From positions 1-22,907 of the IMG/VR virus record IMGVR_UViG_3300022921_000117: a stretch of 22,907 nucleotides of DNA; one strand, written 5' to 3'. The position numbers and the translations under genes are program-made. Position 1 is the stretch's first letter. Each line of letters starts with the position of its first letter. Below are positions 1 to 7,346 of this stretch, one piece after another. Origin of the DNA: a virus. The notes beneath the pieces were generated by a model. It saw only the letters and a program-made list of their open reading frames with translations. It searched no databases and was not told the origin of the DNA.

Positions 1-275
1 TATAAATTCCATGAATAATAGAGTTTTTATTATTTTTTATCTTTTCTTTGATTTTTAGGCGTTCTTTTTTGATGTCCTCTGTATCCCTTTATTTATAAGG
101 CTCTCAGCTTCAAGGTACTTTCCAGCCAAGCACTACGCAGGTTGCGGCACCCCATTCTTTTTGTAGCGACAGAGCTGTACTATCAGCCGTATTTATAATA
201 TAAATGACCTTTTGTAATTGAGCTTTATATCAAGTATATTTATACTTATGAGTATTAAGAAATCACGATAAAAAC
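1..275. other. Non-coding leader upstream of terS with a GC-rich island (possible cos region)
   Basis: No convincing intact gene lies here. Bases 1-60 hold 11 G/C and bases 191-275 hold 17, about 18-20% GC, whereas bases 101-190 hold 47 of 90, about 52%. Inside the island is a small dyad, CGCA-GGT-TGCG, at 136-146. To its left are two similar pyrimidine-rich words, CTTTTCTTTGAT at about 41-52 and GTTCTTTTTTGAT at about 61-73. In phages with a Nu1/GpA terminase, cos lies just upstream of the small subunit gene, so position and dyad make this a candidate cos region; that is inference. The reverse strand also shows three short coding-like stretches in different frames, so a decayed gene is the main alternative. 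Confidence 0.4.
232..247. repeat. Perfect inverted repeat upstream of terS
   Basis: AAGTATA-TT-TATACTT is a perfect 7-bp dyad with a 2-base centre, 28 bases before the terS start. In DNA it could be an operator. A 2-base loop is too tight for a good RNA hairpin. No T-tract follows, so it is not a terminator. Dyads of this size are not rare in DNA this AT-rich. Confidence 0.35.
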
Positions 276-800
276 TTGGCTACAAGAAAAGAATTAGCAG
301 AACACCTTGATCTATCACCACAATCAATAAGTGATTTGATAGGTAAAGGAATCTTTACTATTGGTTCAGGAAGGTCTCCTGTTAATATAGACGTATGCAG
401 GGTACAGTATATTAATCATTTACGAAAATCTGCTAGATATACTAGAAAAGATGGCACTGGTGATATAACAGAAGAGAAAACAAAACTTACTGCTGCTCAA
501 GCTAGGAAGGCTGAACTTGAAGTAGAAGAGATGGAAGCTAAGTTAATACCAGCAGAACTGGTGCAAGAGACATGGATTGATTATGTATCTAATGCAAGAG
601 CTAAGTTGTTAGGCTTGCCATCAAGAATTGCACATCAAGTCATAACAGTAGATAAATATGCAGAAGCTGAATTAATAATAAAAGAACAAGTGCATGAAGC
701 ACTAAACGAGTTAGCTCAAGATGGAATACCTCAAAAATATAGAAAAGGTGATACAGGAGACCAATCAGGTATGGACTCCACCACCGAATCTAAAGATTAG
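276..800 (+). CDS. terS: Terminase small subunit, Nu1-like
   Basis: DNA-recognition subunit of the packaging terminase: it binds the packaging site and loads the large subunit. At 174 residues it is close to lambda gpNu1 (181). Residues 1-27 (ATRKELAEHLDLSPQSISDL) form a winged helix-turn-helix typical of the family. A helical middle follows (about 65-90, rich in Glu, Lys and Ala), then a C-terminal part (RAKLLGLPSRIAHQV, EALNELA) typical of Nu1-like proteins and expected to contact the large subunit. The start is TTG at 276; no in-frame ATG exists after the upstream stop at 249-251, and no strong ribosome-binding site is seen. The 3' end overlaps terL by 80 bases in another frame. A 7-codon mini-ORF (248-271) ends just before the start. 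Function is confident; the exact start less so. Confidence 0.88.
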   Translation: MATRKELAEHLDLSPQSISDLIGKGIFTIGSGRSPVNIDVCRVQYINHLRKSARYTRKDGTGDITEEKTKLTAAQARKAELEVEEMEAKLIPAELVQETWIDYVSNARAKLLGLPSRIAHQVITVDKYAEAELIIKEQVHEALNELAQDGIPQKYRKGDTGDQSGMDSTTESKD

Positions 801-2541
801 CGACTGGGCTGATAGATACAGACGTTTATCTCCTGAATCTTCAGCAGAAGCTGGAGCTTGGCGTACAGATCGTGCTCCTTACCAAAGAGAGATAATGGAT
901 TCATTTAATGATCCTGATATTCAAAGAATTATATTCATGAAATCTGCTCAAGTTGGTGCAACGGAGATACTTCTCAATGTTATAGGTTACTACATAGATC
1001 AAGACCCAGCACCTATGTTAATCATGCAGCCAACTTTACAGATGTCTCAGGCATTTAGTAAGGATAGGCTTGCTACTATGATTAGGGATTCTGAGAAGAT
1101 AAGAAATTGTGTTAAAGACCCTAGAAGTAGAGATAGTGGTAATACAGTATTATCTAAGAAATTTGCTGGTGGTAATTTAAACATAGTGGGTTCTAATTCT
1201 GCATCAGGACTCGCCTCAAGACCAATTAGAATCGTATTAGCGGATGAGGTTGACAGATATGAGTCATCTGCTGGTGCTGAGGGCGATCCTATATCACTTG
1301 CTACTAAAAGAACGACTACTTTTTGGAATAAAAAGATATATATGTGTTCTACACCTACAATCAAAGGATTATCAAGAATAGAAACTGCTTTTGAAGAATC
1401 AGATAAACGCTTTTATCACGTTCCTTGTCCTGAATGTAACGAAAAACAGGTTTTAAAATGGAAAAACGTAGTTTGGGATGAAAACAAGCCTGAAACAGCT
1501 TCTTATGCTTGCGATCATTGTGGTTCAGTTATAGATGAATCTAAAAAGCAATGGATGTTAAAACATGGTGAATGGATTGCATCAGAACCTAAATCTAATA
1601 CAGCAGGATTTCATATATCAGAGTTATATTCAGTTTGGTCAACATGGGCTGATATGGCTAAAAACTTTCTTGAAGCTAAAAAACAGCCTGAAATGTTAAA
1701 AACTTGGATAAATACTGCTTTGGGCGAATCTTGGGAAGAACAAGGAGAAACAGTTGAATATGAAACATTACTTGAACGTAGATTAAATTATGATTACACA
1801 AACATTCCTGAAGATGTATTAGTTTTAACTGCTGGTGTGGATACACAAAAAGACAGATTGGAATTACAGTTAGTTGGTTGGGGTAAAAACTATGAAGCAT
1901 GGGTTTGTGATTACAAAATATTTTGGGGTGATCCAAACGCTATAAATGTTTGGTCAGACTTAGATGCCTATCTTAAGAAAAGATTTAAAACTGAATCTGA
2001 AAGATTAATACCCATATCGTGCTGTACTATTGACTCAGGTGGTCATCATACCAATATGGTTTATCAATTTACTAAGCCACGACAAGCTAGAAGAATCTTT
2101 GCGGTTAAAGGTTTATCTCAAGCTGGTAAGCCAATTGCTAATAGACCTACATTTGTTGGCAAAAATAAGGCTGTTTTATACGGAATTGGTACAGATTCAG
2201 CAAAAGAAGCTATTTTTGCACGTTTGGCTGCTGAAAATGAGCTAACTACCTTGCATTTTTGCTCAGACCTTGATGAAGAATATTTTAAACAGCTTACAGC
2301 AGAAAAAAGAGTTACAAAGTTTGTTAGAGGTCGAAAATCTTTAATTTGGAAGCAATTAAGACCAAGAAATGAGGCTTTGGATACATTGGTCTATAATTTT
2401 GCTGCTATTTACATCTTAAACCCTAATTTTGATTCAATTGAAGAAAAAATACTAACAAGACAGACAAAACCTAAAGAAAAAGGGCAAAATAAACCCCAAA
2501 GAGGCATAAATAGAGGCAATTTTGCTACTTCTTGGAAGTAA
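721..2541 (+). CDS. terL: Terminase large subunit, GpA family
   Basis: Motor and nuclease that pumps DNA into the prohead and cuts it. It has 606 residues (lambda gpA, 641). Visible motifs, in order: a Walker A-like loop at about 73-82 (MKSAQVGATE); Walker B at 170-176 (RIVLADE); a Cys4 zinc site typical of GpA proteins (C236, C239, C264, C267); and the nuclease core with acidic residues D374 (TAGVDTQKDRLELQLVGWG) and D438 (CTIDSGGHH). The conserved N-terminal block (PPPNLKISDWADRYRRLSPE) begins near residue 20, so ATG 721 is suitable; GTG 748 is an alternative. It overlaps terS by 80 bases, as expected for a co-translated packaging pair. GpA-type terminases act on cos-type phages, which implies cohesive-end packaging here. 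Confidence 0.96.
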   Translation: MEYLKNIEKVIQETNQVWTPPPNLKISDWADRYRRLSPESSAEAGAWRTDRAPYQREIMDSFNDPDIQRIIFMKSAQVGATEILLNVIGYYIDQDPAPMLIMQPTLQMSQAFSKDRLATMIRDSEKIRNCVKDPRSRDSGNTVLSKKFAGGNLNIVGSNSASGLASRPIRIVLADEVDRYESSAGAEGDPISLATKRTTTFWNKKIYMCSTPTIKGLSRIETAFEESDKRFYHVPCPECNEKQVLKWKNVVWDENKPETASYACDHCGSVIDESKKQWMLKHGEWIASEPKSNTAGFHISELYSVWSTWADMAKNFLEAKKQPEMLKTWINTALGESWEEQGETVEYETLLERRLNYDYTNIPEDVLVLTAGVDTQKDRLELQLVGWGKNYEAWVCDYKIFWGDPNAINVWSDLDAYLKKRFKTESERLIPISCCTIDSGGHHTNMVYQFTKPRQARRIFAVKGLSQAGKPIANRPTFVGKNKAVLYGIGTDSAKEAIFARLAAENELTTLHFCSDLDEEYFKQLTAEKRVTKFVRGRKSLIWKQLRPRNEALDTLVYNFAAIYILNPNFDSIEEKILTRQTKPKEKGQNKPQRGINRGNFATSWK

Positions 2542-2629
2542 TTTGACTTTTCCTTGTAAATATGTTGACTTTTTAGCAGAAAACCATAGTGTAATATTAG
2601 ATATATCTAAAACATTATGAGGTTTTTGC
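2542..2629. promoter_or_regulatory. Intergenic region with TTGACT boxes and a 14-bp palindrome
   Basis: This 88-base gap is the only sizeable one in an otherwise packed operon. It holds two TTGACT words, at 2543-2548 and 2565-2570, 22 bp apart and matching a sigma70-type -35 box. The second is followed by TAGTGT (2587-2592, 16-base spacer) and TAATAT (2592-2597) as possible -10 boxes. TTAGATATATCTAA (2597-2610) is a perfect 14-bp palindrome overlapping that region, an operator-like arrangement. Bases 2616-2622 (ATGAGG) serve as ribosome-binding site for the next gene. A promoter for the capsid genes is plausible but not shown. Confidence 0.4.
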
Positions 2630-3247
2630 TTGAGCAACAAATTTGATTCAACAAATTATCCATCACAAGTTCCTACTGAACTTCAGTTGGGAGACTATTG
2701 GGCATGGAAAAGAGAAGATTTAGCTAACGATTATCCAGTAGCAGACTATTCACTATCTTATGAATTTAATTTAGTTGATGGTGCTACAGCATCTAATTTT
2801 ACATTAACTGCAACTGAGTCAGGTGATACCTACTTAATTGAGGCTAGTAATACATCTTCTTATACAAAAGGTAATTACAACTGGGTTTCTTACATAACTA
2901 GAAGCTCTGATTCTGCAAGAGTCAAGCTAGAAGAAGGTTTTGTAGAAGTTCAAGATAATTATGCAACTACAACTGCTTCGGTTAGAAGTCATGCAAAGAT
3001 TGTTTTAGATGCAATAGAAGCAGTTATTGAAAATAGAGCAAATATTGACCAATCATCTATGTCTATAGCTGGTAGGTCATTATCAAGAATGTCTATAGAC
3101 GAACTTATGACTTTTAGAGACAGATATAAAGCTGAATATCTAAAAGAAGTCAAAATACAGAGAATTAAGAATAAACGTGGATCAGGAAACACTATTAAAG
3201 TAAATTTTGGTAGGGTAACTGGTTCTAATCCTTCGAGTTACACATAA
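2630..3247 (+). CDS. gpW-like head-tail joining protein with N-terminal beta domain
   Basis: Likely binds under the portal after packaging to complete the head, as lambda gpW does. The C-terminal part, about residues 118-190 (LDAIEAVIENR, AGRSLSRMSIDELMTFRDRY, then a basic tail), matches gpW-like proteins, and the place between terL and portal is that of lambda W. Lambda gpW has only 68 residues; here about 115 extra N-terminal residues, rich in Thr, Ser and Tyr and likely beta-strands, are fused in front. That part begins with a short WAWKREDL motif. The start is TTG at 2630 with an AGG ribosome-binding site 7 bases before it; no better ATG precedes it. The stop overlaps the portal start (TAATG). 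The domain call rests on motif resemblance and position. Confidence 0.68.
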   Translation: MSNKFDSTNYPSQVPTELQLGDYWAWKREDLANDYPVADYSLSYEFNLVDGATASNFTLTATESGDTYLIEASNTSSYTKGNYNWVSYITRSSDSARVKLEEGFVEVQDNYATTTASVRSHAKIVLDAIEAVIENRANIDQSSMSIAGRSLSRMSIDELMTFRDRYKAEYLKEVKIQRIKNKRGSGNTIKVNFGRVTGSNPSSYT

Positions 3248-4740
3248 TGGCATGGTATAACAGAATATTAGGCATAAATGAGCCTAAACAGAAAAAAAGA
3301 CAAGCATACAGAAGAAGCTACTCAGGAGCTAATACTGGAAGATTGTTTGCAGATTTTGTTACCACTTCTACAAGTGCCGATGCTGAGATAAAAGATAACA
3401 TAAGAATTTTAAGAGATAGAGCAAGAGAGTTAGCAAGGAACGATAGCTATATTGCAAGATACTTAAACCTGATGGTATCTAATGTTATCGGTAAGCATGG
3501 CATAAGAGTTTCCAGTAAAGGTCGAGATGACAATGGCTCATTAGACGTTGCTGGAAACCAGCTCATTGAGTCAGCTTGGAAGGAATGGGGTCAGGTAGGT
3601 AATTGCACAACTAATGGCAGATTATCATTTTTAGATTGTCAAAAAATATTTATTGAATCTTTATGTAGAGATGGTGAAGTATTAATTAGAAAAATAAAAA
3701 ACAGTAATTCACCTTTTGGTTTTCAGTTACAGTTTTTAGAAGCAGATCATTTAGATGAAAATAAAAATGATGTTTATAAAGCTACTGGCAACAAAGTTAA
3801 AATGGGTGTTGAAGTAGATAAATATGATAGACCAGTTGCTTATCATTTATATAAAGATCATCCATACGATAGAGTTTATTTAAGTCAAGCACAACACATT
3901 AGAGTTCCTGCTGATGAGATTATCCATGCTTACCTACCTACTAGAGCAGAACAAACTAGAGGTATTTCTTTGGTTGCTACAGCAATGGCTAATGTGAAAA
4001 TGTTAAATGGTTATTTAGAGGCGGAGATAGTTGCAGCTAGAGTTGGAGCATCAAAAATGGGCTTCTTTACCTCTCCTGATGGAGATGGATATGTTGGTGA
4101 TGGAGAATATGAAGATACTTTTAATCCAACAATGAACGCACAAGCTGGTGTATTTGAGCAATTGCCTCAAGGTATGGATTTCAAAGCATTTGATCCTACT
4201 CATCCAACTACTGCTTTTGATTCATTTACAACAAGTGTTTTAAGAAGTATCGCATCAGGTTTAAATATTTCTTATCATTCATTATCTAATGATTTGACTT
4301 CAGTTAATTATTCTTCAATAAGACAGGGTGCTTTAGAAGATAGAAGTATGTATCAGATATATCAACAATTTGTAATTGACCATTTTATAAACCCAGTTTT
4401 TAAATCTTGGTTAGAAATGGTTATATCTACAGGTTATATCAATCTACCTATGGGTAAATTTGATAAATTTGCTAGTTCTGTAAATTACATCCCAAGAAGT
4501 TTTGCTTGGATTGATCCTTTAAAAGAAATGCAAGCAAATGTAATAGGTTTACAAAATGGAACACTTACTTATGCTGATATTAGTGGTTCATACGGAAGAG
4601 ACACAGAAGAACTTTTTGAGCAACATCAAAAAGAAATTGAATTAGCTAAACAATATGATATTGAATTGGCTTATCAACCATTTGGAGCTAAGAATCCAGT
4701 AGATGCTAAAATTCTTGGTGGAGATGAGGACGATGGCTAG
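3247..4740 (+). CDS. Portal protein, lambda gpB family
   Basis: Forms the dodecameric ring at one head vertex through which DNA enters and leaves, and docks the terminase and tail. At 497 residues it is close to lambda gpB (533). The N-terminal half has the family's RDRARELARNDSYIARYLN and NVIGKHGIRV segments, followed by the LQFLEADHLDE and IIHAYLPTRAEQTRGIS blocks. The C-terminal half has NDLTSVNYSSIRQGALEDR, a hallmark of the lambda portal family (Pfam Phage_portal_2). The stop/start TAATG at 3245-3249 couples it to the gpW-like gene. The 3' end overlaps the next gene by 8 bases. The family is confident; no missing segment is visible. Confidence 0.95.
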   Translation: MAWYNRILGINEPKQKKRQAYRRSYSGANTGRLFADFVTTSTSADAEIKDNIRILRDRARELARNDSYIARYLNLMVSNVIGKHGIRVSSKGRDDNGSLDVAGNQLIESAWKEWGQVGNCTTNGRLSFLDCQKIFIESLCRDGEVLIRKIKNSNSPFGFQLQFLEADHLDENKNDVYKATGNKVKMGVEVDKYDRPVAYHLYKDHPYDRVYLSQAQHIRVPADEIIHAYLPTRAEQTRGISLVATAMANVKMLNGYLEAEIVAARVGASKMGFFTSPDGDGYVGDGEYEDTFNPTMNAQAGVFEQLPQGMDFKAFDPTHPTTAFDSFTTSVLRSIASGLNISYHSLSNDLTSVNYSSIRQGALEDRSMYQIYQQFVIDHFINPVFKSWLEMVISTGYINLPMGKFDKFASSVNYIPRSFAWIDPLKEMQANVIGLQNGTLTYADISGSYGRDTEELFEQHQKEIELAKQYDIELAYQPFGAKNPVDAKILGGDEDDG

Positions 4741-7297
4741 ACCAACTGAAGGAATGAAAGTAGAAGCTCGTAAGGGTTTAGACTGGAGAAAAGAATTTGG
4801 TCGTGGAGGCACTAGAATTGGTGCTGAAAGAGCAAATCAAATTCTTAATAATGAAAATTTATCTGATGAAACTATTAAAAGAATGTATAGTTTCTTCTCA
4901 AGACATGAAGTAGATAAACAAGCAGAAGGTTTTAACGCTGGTGAAGAAGGTTATCCTTCTAATGGCAGAATAGCTTGGGCATTATGGGGTGGTGATGCTG
5001 GTTATAAGTGGTCAACAACAAAAGTAAATCAAATGAAAGATGAGAGAAATGAATATGTTAGACCATATCCAAATGAACATGCAGCAAGAATAAAAGACCC
5101 AGCACAATACGATTCTTTTGCAAGAGAAAATGATGAATTAGGAAATGGCATAGATGCTATTTATGGAATAAAAGAAGGAGTATCAGAAATACAATCTATT
5201 AGATTTGATTCTTCTAAATATACTCCTCAACAAGCAAAAGATTGGTTAGATGAGCATGATTTTGAATATATAAAATTTGAAGATGCTATAGAAGAAAGAC
5301 AAACAAGTTTTGATTCGCAAGAATCAGAAAAACATCCTTTATCAACAAATAAAGAGGAGAAATCTATGAATAAAGATGATAGACATATCCTCAATGTGAG
5401 TGAAACTGACGATAAGGTTATCGTTGAATTCGCAAAGCATGAGGATGTAGAAAAAGAAGGTGATGAACTAGAGATTACTGACGAAGTATCTATGGCTCAT
5501 GAAGAAGAAGAAAGAAAAGTAATTGATATGCCTATGAAATATAGAACTATTGACTTATCTAAACATTCTTATCTTGATGAGGAAAATAGAAGAGTTCGTA
5601 TAGGAGTTTCTAGCGAAGAACCTGTTGAAAGAAGTTTTGGCATGGAAGTGCTAGGACATTCTGCTGATGATATAAATATGGAATTTATTAATTCAGGACG
5701 TGCGCCTCTTCTCTTGGATCATGATATGACCAAGCAAATAGGTGTAATTGAAGAATTCAAACTAGACGAGACTGCTAAAAGGTCTTTAGCAGTAGTCAGA
5801 TTTGGAAAATCTGCTTTAGCTCAAGAAGTGTTTGAAGACGTAAAAGATGGGATACGCATGAATATATCCGTCGGATATCGCATCGACAAACTGGAAAGAA
5901 TGAATGACAAAGATGAGACTTACTATAAAGCTAAGTGGACTCCTATGGAGGTATCCTCTGTATCAGTCCCAGCCGATCAGTCAAGGCTTGTTGGAGTTGG
6001 TCGTTCTAAAAATAATAATGATATTAACTTTAAGGAGATAAAAATGTCAGAAGATAAAAAAGACATAAACCTAGACGAAGTTAGAACTCAAACTATTGAT
6101 GAAGCTAAAGCTGAATTTAAAAGAAACTCAAAAGAGATTATAGATTTAGCAGCTAGACACAATAAAAGAGATTTAGCTGACAAAGCGATTGCTGATGGTA
6201 TCTCTGTTGAAGAATTTAGAGGTGTATTATTAGAAAATATTTCTAACAACACTCCTTTAGAAACTCCTTCAGACATCGGTATGACTAAAAAAGAAGTTAG
6301 ACAGTTTAGCCTAGTAAAAGCTATTAGAGCTATGGCTAATCCTAGCGACAGAAAAGCACAAGAAGATGCAGCATTTGAATTTGAATGTTCTGCTGAAGCT
6401 GCTAGACAATATGGTAAAGATGCTCAAGGCATCATGTTACCTGCTGAAGTTCTAAGAACTTGGAAGCAAAGAGATATTAATTCATCTGATGATTCAACTC
6501 TAATCGCTGAAGATTATAGAGGTGGAGACTTCATTGATGTATTAAGAAACAGCTCAAGTGTAATGCAAGCTGGTGCAACAATGCTTAGAGGATTACAAGG
6601 TAATGTTGTAATACCTAAGAAAACTGCTGCTTCTTCTGCTGGTTGGATTGCAACTGAAGGTACTGCTGCTTCTGAATCAGAATTCACTTCAGGTTCAGTA
6701 ACTATGTCTCCCAAAGTAATCGGTGCTTTTACTGATGCTACTAGATTATTATTACAACAATCTTCATTAGATGTTGAGAATTTAATCAGAGATGACCTAA
6801 CACAATCTATAGCTACTGCTATTGATTTAGGTGCTTTAGCTGGTTCAGGTACAAGTGGTCAGCCTACAGGTATTGCTAATACTTCAGGTATTAACACAAC
6901 TACATTTGCTGCTGCTAACCCTACATGGGCTGAGGTCGTAGCAATGGAGTCCGCAGTCGCAAACGATAATGCTTTAAATGGTTCTTTAGCTTATATTTGT
7001 AGACCTGCTGACTTTGGTACTTTAAAAACAACTGAAAAAGCAACTAATACTGCTCAATTTGTTGTTTCTCCTGATAACACTATGAATGGTTATAATGTTA
7101 TTAGAAGCAATCAAGTAACAAGTGGTGACTTCTACTTTGGAAACTTTGCAGACTTATTAATTGGTATGTATGGTGGACTAGATATTACTGTTGACCCTTA
7201 TGCATTATCAACTTCAGGTGGAGTAAGAATTGTTGCTCTACAAACTGTTGATGTTGCTGTAAGACACGCAGTATCTTTCTGTAAATCAAGCGACTAA
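4733..7297 (+). CDS. Fusion: two accessory domains, HK97-type prohead protease and major capsid protein
   Basis: An 854-residue polyprotein combining capsid assembly functions. Residues 1-106 are a domain of unknown role seen in phage proteins (ARKGLDWRKEFGRGGTRIG, YPSNGRIAWALWGGDAGYKW). Residues 107-195 are a second one (YPNEHAARIKDPAQYD, SEIQSIRFDSSKYTPQQAKDWL). About 212-437 is an HK97-type protease, with a likely catalytic His330 (LLLDHD) and Ser379 (NISVGYRI). From 438 comes a helical delta-like scaffold segment, then the HK97 capsid fold (IMLPAEVLRTWKQRD, KKTAASSAGWIATEG, LDLG-like GAL segment, final VAVRHAVSF). The start is ATG 4733, 9 bases after GGAG and overlapping the portal stop; ATG 4703 is in frame but lies deeper in the portal gene. 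Internal starts at 5366 and 6044 may make shorter products. Confidence 0.9.
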   Translation: MARPTEGMKVEARKGLDWRKEFGRGGTRIGAERANQILNNENLSDETIKRMYSFFSRHEVDKQAEGFNAGEEGYPSNGRIAWALWGGDAGYKWSTTKVNQMKDERNEYVRPYPNEHAARIKDPAQYDSFARENDELGNGIDAIYGIKEGVSEIQSIRFDSSKYTPQQAKDWLDEHDFEYIKFEDAIEERQTSFDSQESEKHPLSTNKEEKSMNKDDRHILNVSETDDKVIVEFAKHEDVEKEGDELEITDEVSMAHEEEERKVIDMPMKYRTIDLSKHSYLDEENRRVRIGVSSEEPVERSFGMEVLGHSADDINMEFINSGRAPLLLDHDMTKQIGVIEEFKLDETAKRSLAVVRFGKSALAQEVFEDVKDGIRMNISVGYRIDKLERMNDKDETYYKAKWTPMEVSSVSVPADQSRLVGVGRSKNNNDINFKEIKMSEDKKDINLDEVRTQTIDEAKAEFKRNSKEIIDLAARHNKRDLADKAIADGISVEEFRGVLLENISNNTPLETPSDIGMTKKEVRQFSLVKAIRAMANPSDRKAQEDAAFEFECSAEAARQYGKDAQGIMLPAEVLRTWKQRDINSSDDSTLIAEDYRGGDFIDVLRNSSSVMQAGATMLRGLQGNVVIPKKTAASSAGWIATEGTAASESEFTSGSVTMSPKVIGAFTDATRLLLQQSSLDVENLIRDDLTQSIATAIDLGALAGSGTSGQPTGIANTSGINTTTFAAANPTWAEVVAMESAVANDNALNGSLAYICRPADFGTLKTTEKATNTAQFVVSPDNTMNGYNVIRSNQVTSGDFYFGNFADLLIGMYGGLDITVDPYALSTSGGVRIVALQTVDVAVRHAVSFCKSSD
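5355..5368 (+). promoter_or_regulatory. In-frame internal ribosome-binding site and start for the protease-capsid part
   Basis: AGGAG at 5355-5359 lies 6 bases before ATG 5366, in frame with the large fusion (codon 212). The position is exactly between the second accessory domain and the protease, after a low-complexity linker. Translation here would give a 643-residue protease-capsid product starting MNKDDRHILN. This is stronger than the ribosome-binding sites of most neighbouring genes. Use in the cell is inferred, not shown. Confidence 0.55.
6032..6046 (+). promoter_or_regulatory. In-frame internal ribosome-binding site and start for the capsid protein alone
   Basis: AAGGAG at 6032-6037 lies 6 bases before ATG 6044, in frame with the fusion (codon 438), in an Asn-rich linker between protease and capsid domains. 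The product would be 417 residues starting MSEDKKDINL, the usual size of a stand-alone HK97-like capsid precursor with its delta domain. Assembly needs hundreds of capsid copies and far fewer protease copies, so an internal start would make biological sense. That is inference from sequence. Confidence 0.6.
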
Positions 7298-7318
7298 TTA
7301 ACTGATGCTTAAATGGAA

Positions 7319-7338
7319 TGGGGGTAGCAATACCCCCA
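7319..7338 (+). other. GC-rich hairpin with GCAA tetraloop after the capsid gene
   Basis: TGGGGGTA (7319-7326) pairs perfectly with TACCCCCA (7331-7338) around a GCAA loop, a stable GNRA tetraloop. It lies 22 bases after the capsid stop and 8 bases before the likely next start. No run of T follows, so it is not a standard terminator. It could protect the 3' end of the capsid mRNA from exonucleases or limit expression of downstream genes. Confidence 0.6.
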
Positions 7339-7346
7339 ACTTAAAT

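Noticed and set aside
95-190. tRNA or tmRNA in the GC-rich leader
   Set aside because: No cloverleaf, T-loop or CCA-type acceptor could be drawn on either strand.
2030-2245. Open + frame of 71 codons inside terL
   Set aside because: It overlaps the conserved nuclease part of terL entirely and the product has no recognisable pattern.
7319-7338. Hairpin as a rho-independent terminator
   Set aside because: No T-tract follows and the operon clearly continues with functional head and tail genes.
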